NCBI GenBank assembly: GCA_965112735.1
Contig: OZ218956.1
Location: 558,001-622,000, forward strand
Origin: Phaeosaccion multiseriatum
Lineage: Eukaryota > Ochrophyta, other classes
DNA: 64,000 nucleotides
Direction: 5' to 3'
Position numbers and translations under genes: made by a program. The notes beneath the pieces were generated by a model. The model did not search any database. It saw nothing but the letters and a program-made list of their open reading frames with translations, and was not told the origin of the DNA. Shown piece after piece: positions 63,315-64,000 of this stretch. The first letter of the stretch is position 1. Every line of letters starts with the position of its first letter.

Positions 63315-63941
63315 ATGCCCCTCCCTCTCCCTCCCCGAAGCAACTGGAAAGACTCATGTCCCCCCTTCTCGGCACCAGACAGAGGCTGGGGACAGACACC
63401 ACATTGATGGATGATGAAGCTGCTGAAGCTGATCAAGTCGAAGCTGATGAAGCTTCAGCCGCGATGGCGATGGCAGGAGTGTTGGAGGCTACGGGGACTG
63501 CGGGGAGTGTCAGTGTCAGTTCCAACAGCGCCAAGGAAGAGCACAGAGCCGAGGGGCAAGGGCGAGAGCAAGAAGGAGGCGTCGTCGCCAACGGAGCGGC
63601 TGCGGAGGAAGACTCCTTTGTCTGCTGCCATCCCCTCGCCGGGGAGGTGGTGGTGAGCATGGTGTGCGGGAGGGGAGAAGCAGCATTGCGGCTGGGGGAG
63701 GGGATGGCACCGCATGGTGGGAGAGGGGGGGACGAGCAGCTTGGAGGGGGCTCCGAAGAAGGAGAGGCGGTGTGCGCACGGGTCCGGGAGGCGCTCTTCC
63801 TTCTGCTGACGGCAGTGCAAGTCCGGCAGGGGCCGACCTCGGCTCTGGCTGTGGAGGCTCTTACTGACTTACTGGAGAACACCTCTTTCTTTGACGAGGA
63901 CGTGGGGGTGCTTGATCGGGCCGTGCTCAGAGTGAATGAAG
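59602..63941 (+). CDS. MABP-domain protein (partial, runs off right edge; frame break at a G tract)
   Basis: Exons 59602-61019, 61359-61567, 61937-62123, 62603-63941, continuing past the window after a donor GTACAG. The first about 435 residues are low-complexity (Ala- and Ser-rich). From about 60945 the sequence follows the MABP beta-prism pattern: [20 protein letters not shown], then [29 protein letters not shown], then [10 protein letters not shown] and [12 protein letters not shown] domains bind membranes in ESCRT-I MVB12 and in DENND4-type Rab exchange factors, so a membrane-traffic role is likely, and a DENN domain might follow outside the window (speculative). The frame is broken at 60911-60929: a run of 19 G leaves the upstream and downstream frames one base out of step, and all other junctions close. 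The last exon contains a QLVIQQ copy of the dispersed motif. Confidence 0.75.
61212..61340. repeat. (CTC)n array
   Basis: Pyrimidine-rich triplet repeat in MABP-gene intron 1, just before the exon 2 acceptor, where it may act as a polypyrimidine tract. Confidence 0.93.
62124..62392. repeat. (GT)n / (GGGT)n array
   Basis: Starts exactly at the donor of MABP-gene exon 3 (CAG/GTGTGTG). It includes a run of G around 62212-62231. A similar GT array follows the exon 2 donor (61568-61680). Confidence 0.95.
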
Positions 63942-64000
63942 GTACAGGAGGGAGGGAGGGAGGGAGGGCAGGCAGGGAGAGGGGGAGACAAGGGAGGGAG

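Overview
This window comes from a nuclear genome of a GC-rich, intron-rich eukaryote, probably a microalga. Most introns are short and GT-AG, nearly every intron or intergenic gap holds a micro- or minisatellite, and I saw no operons, rRNA or tRNA. A CbbY-like phosphatase has a signal peptide followed by a basic Ser/Arg-rich stretch with an F at the likely cleavage site, which is what plastid import looks like in red-lineage (heterokont) algae. Together with an intron-containing modular type I PKS and a laminarinase-like GH16 protein, a stramenopile alga (for example a eustigmatophyte such as Nannochloropsis/Microchloropsis) is my best guess. No marker gene proves it.

Layout. 1-16006 (minus): a giant type I modular polyketide synthase running off the left edge, with a KS-ACP start module whose KS nucleophile is Ser, a fully reducing KS-AT-DH-ER-KR-ACP module, a KS-AT-KR-ACP module interrupted by an in-frame TAG, and the start of a further KS. 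16.5-18.2 kb (plus): degenerate coding-like sequence with a GGA repeat. 18872-21926 (minus): CbbY-type HAD phosphatase. 22043-24366 (plus): coiled-coil protein. 24928-30022 (minus): UDP-glucose 6-dehydrogenase. 31136-33867 (minus): calcium-activated nucleotidase (CANT1 type). 34529-37454 (plus): RING E3 ligase. 37760-40783 (minus): membrane-anchored GH16/glucan-recognition protein. 41072-50956 (plus): FAM13-like RhoGAP. 51394-59424 (minus): very large SFI1-like Trp-repeat/coiled-coil protein. 59602 to the right edge (plus): MABP-domain protein, cut by the window.

For the genes named above, exon models were built by hand from splice consensus, and reading phase closes across all junctions except in three places: one TAG in the PKS, one 19-G tract in the MABP gene, and the uncertain last exon of the FAM13-like gene. 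Genes mostly alternate in strand and form tight divergent pairs (gaps of 116-661 bp) separated by convergent ends.

Functionally, UGDH (makes UDP-glucuronate), the CANT1-type nucleotidase (removes UDP/GDP left by glycosyltransferases) and the GH16 glucan protein suggest a loose neighbourhood of polysaccharide/cell-surface genes. The PKS is unrelated to them. The most unusual observations are the Cys-to-Ser start KS without an AT, the nonsense codon between near-identical PKS modules, and a dispersed short motif (CAG-TTGGTGATA-CAG) that recurs in coding DNA in different frames, in introns and between genes.
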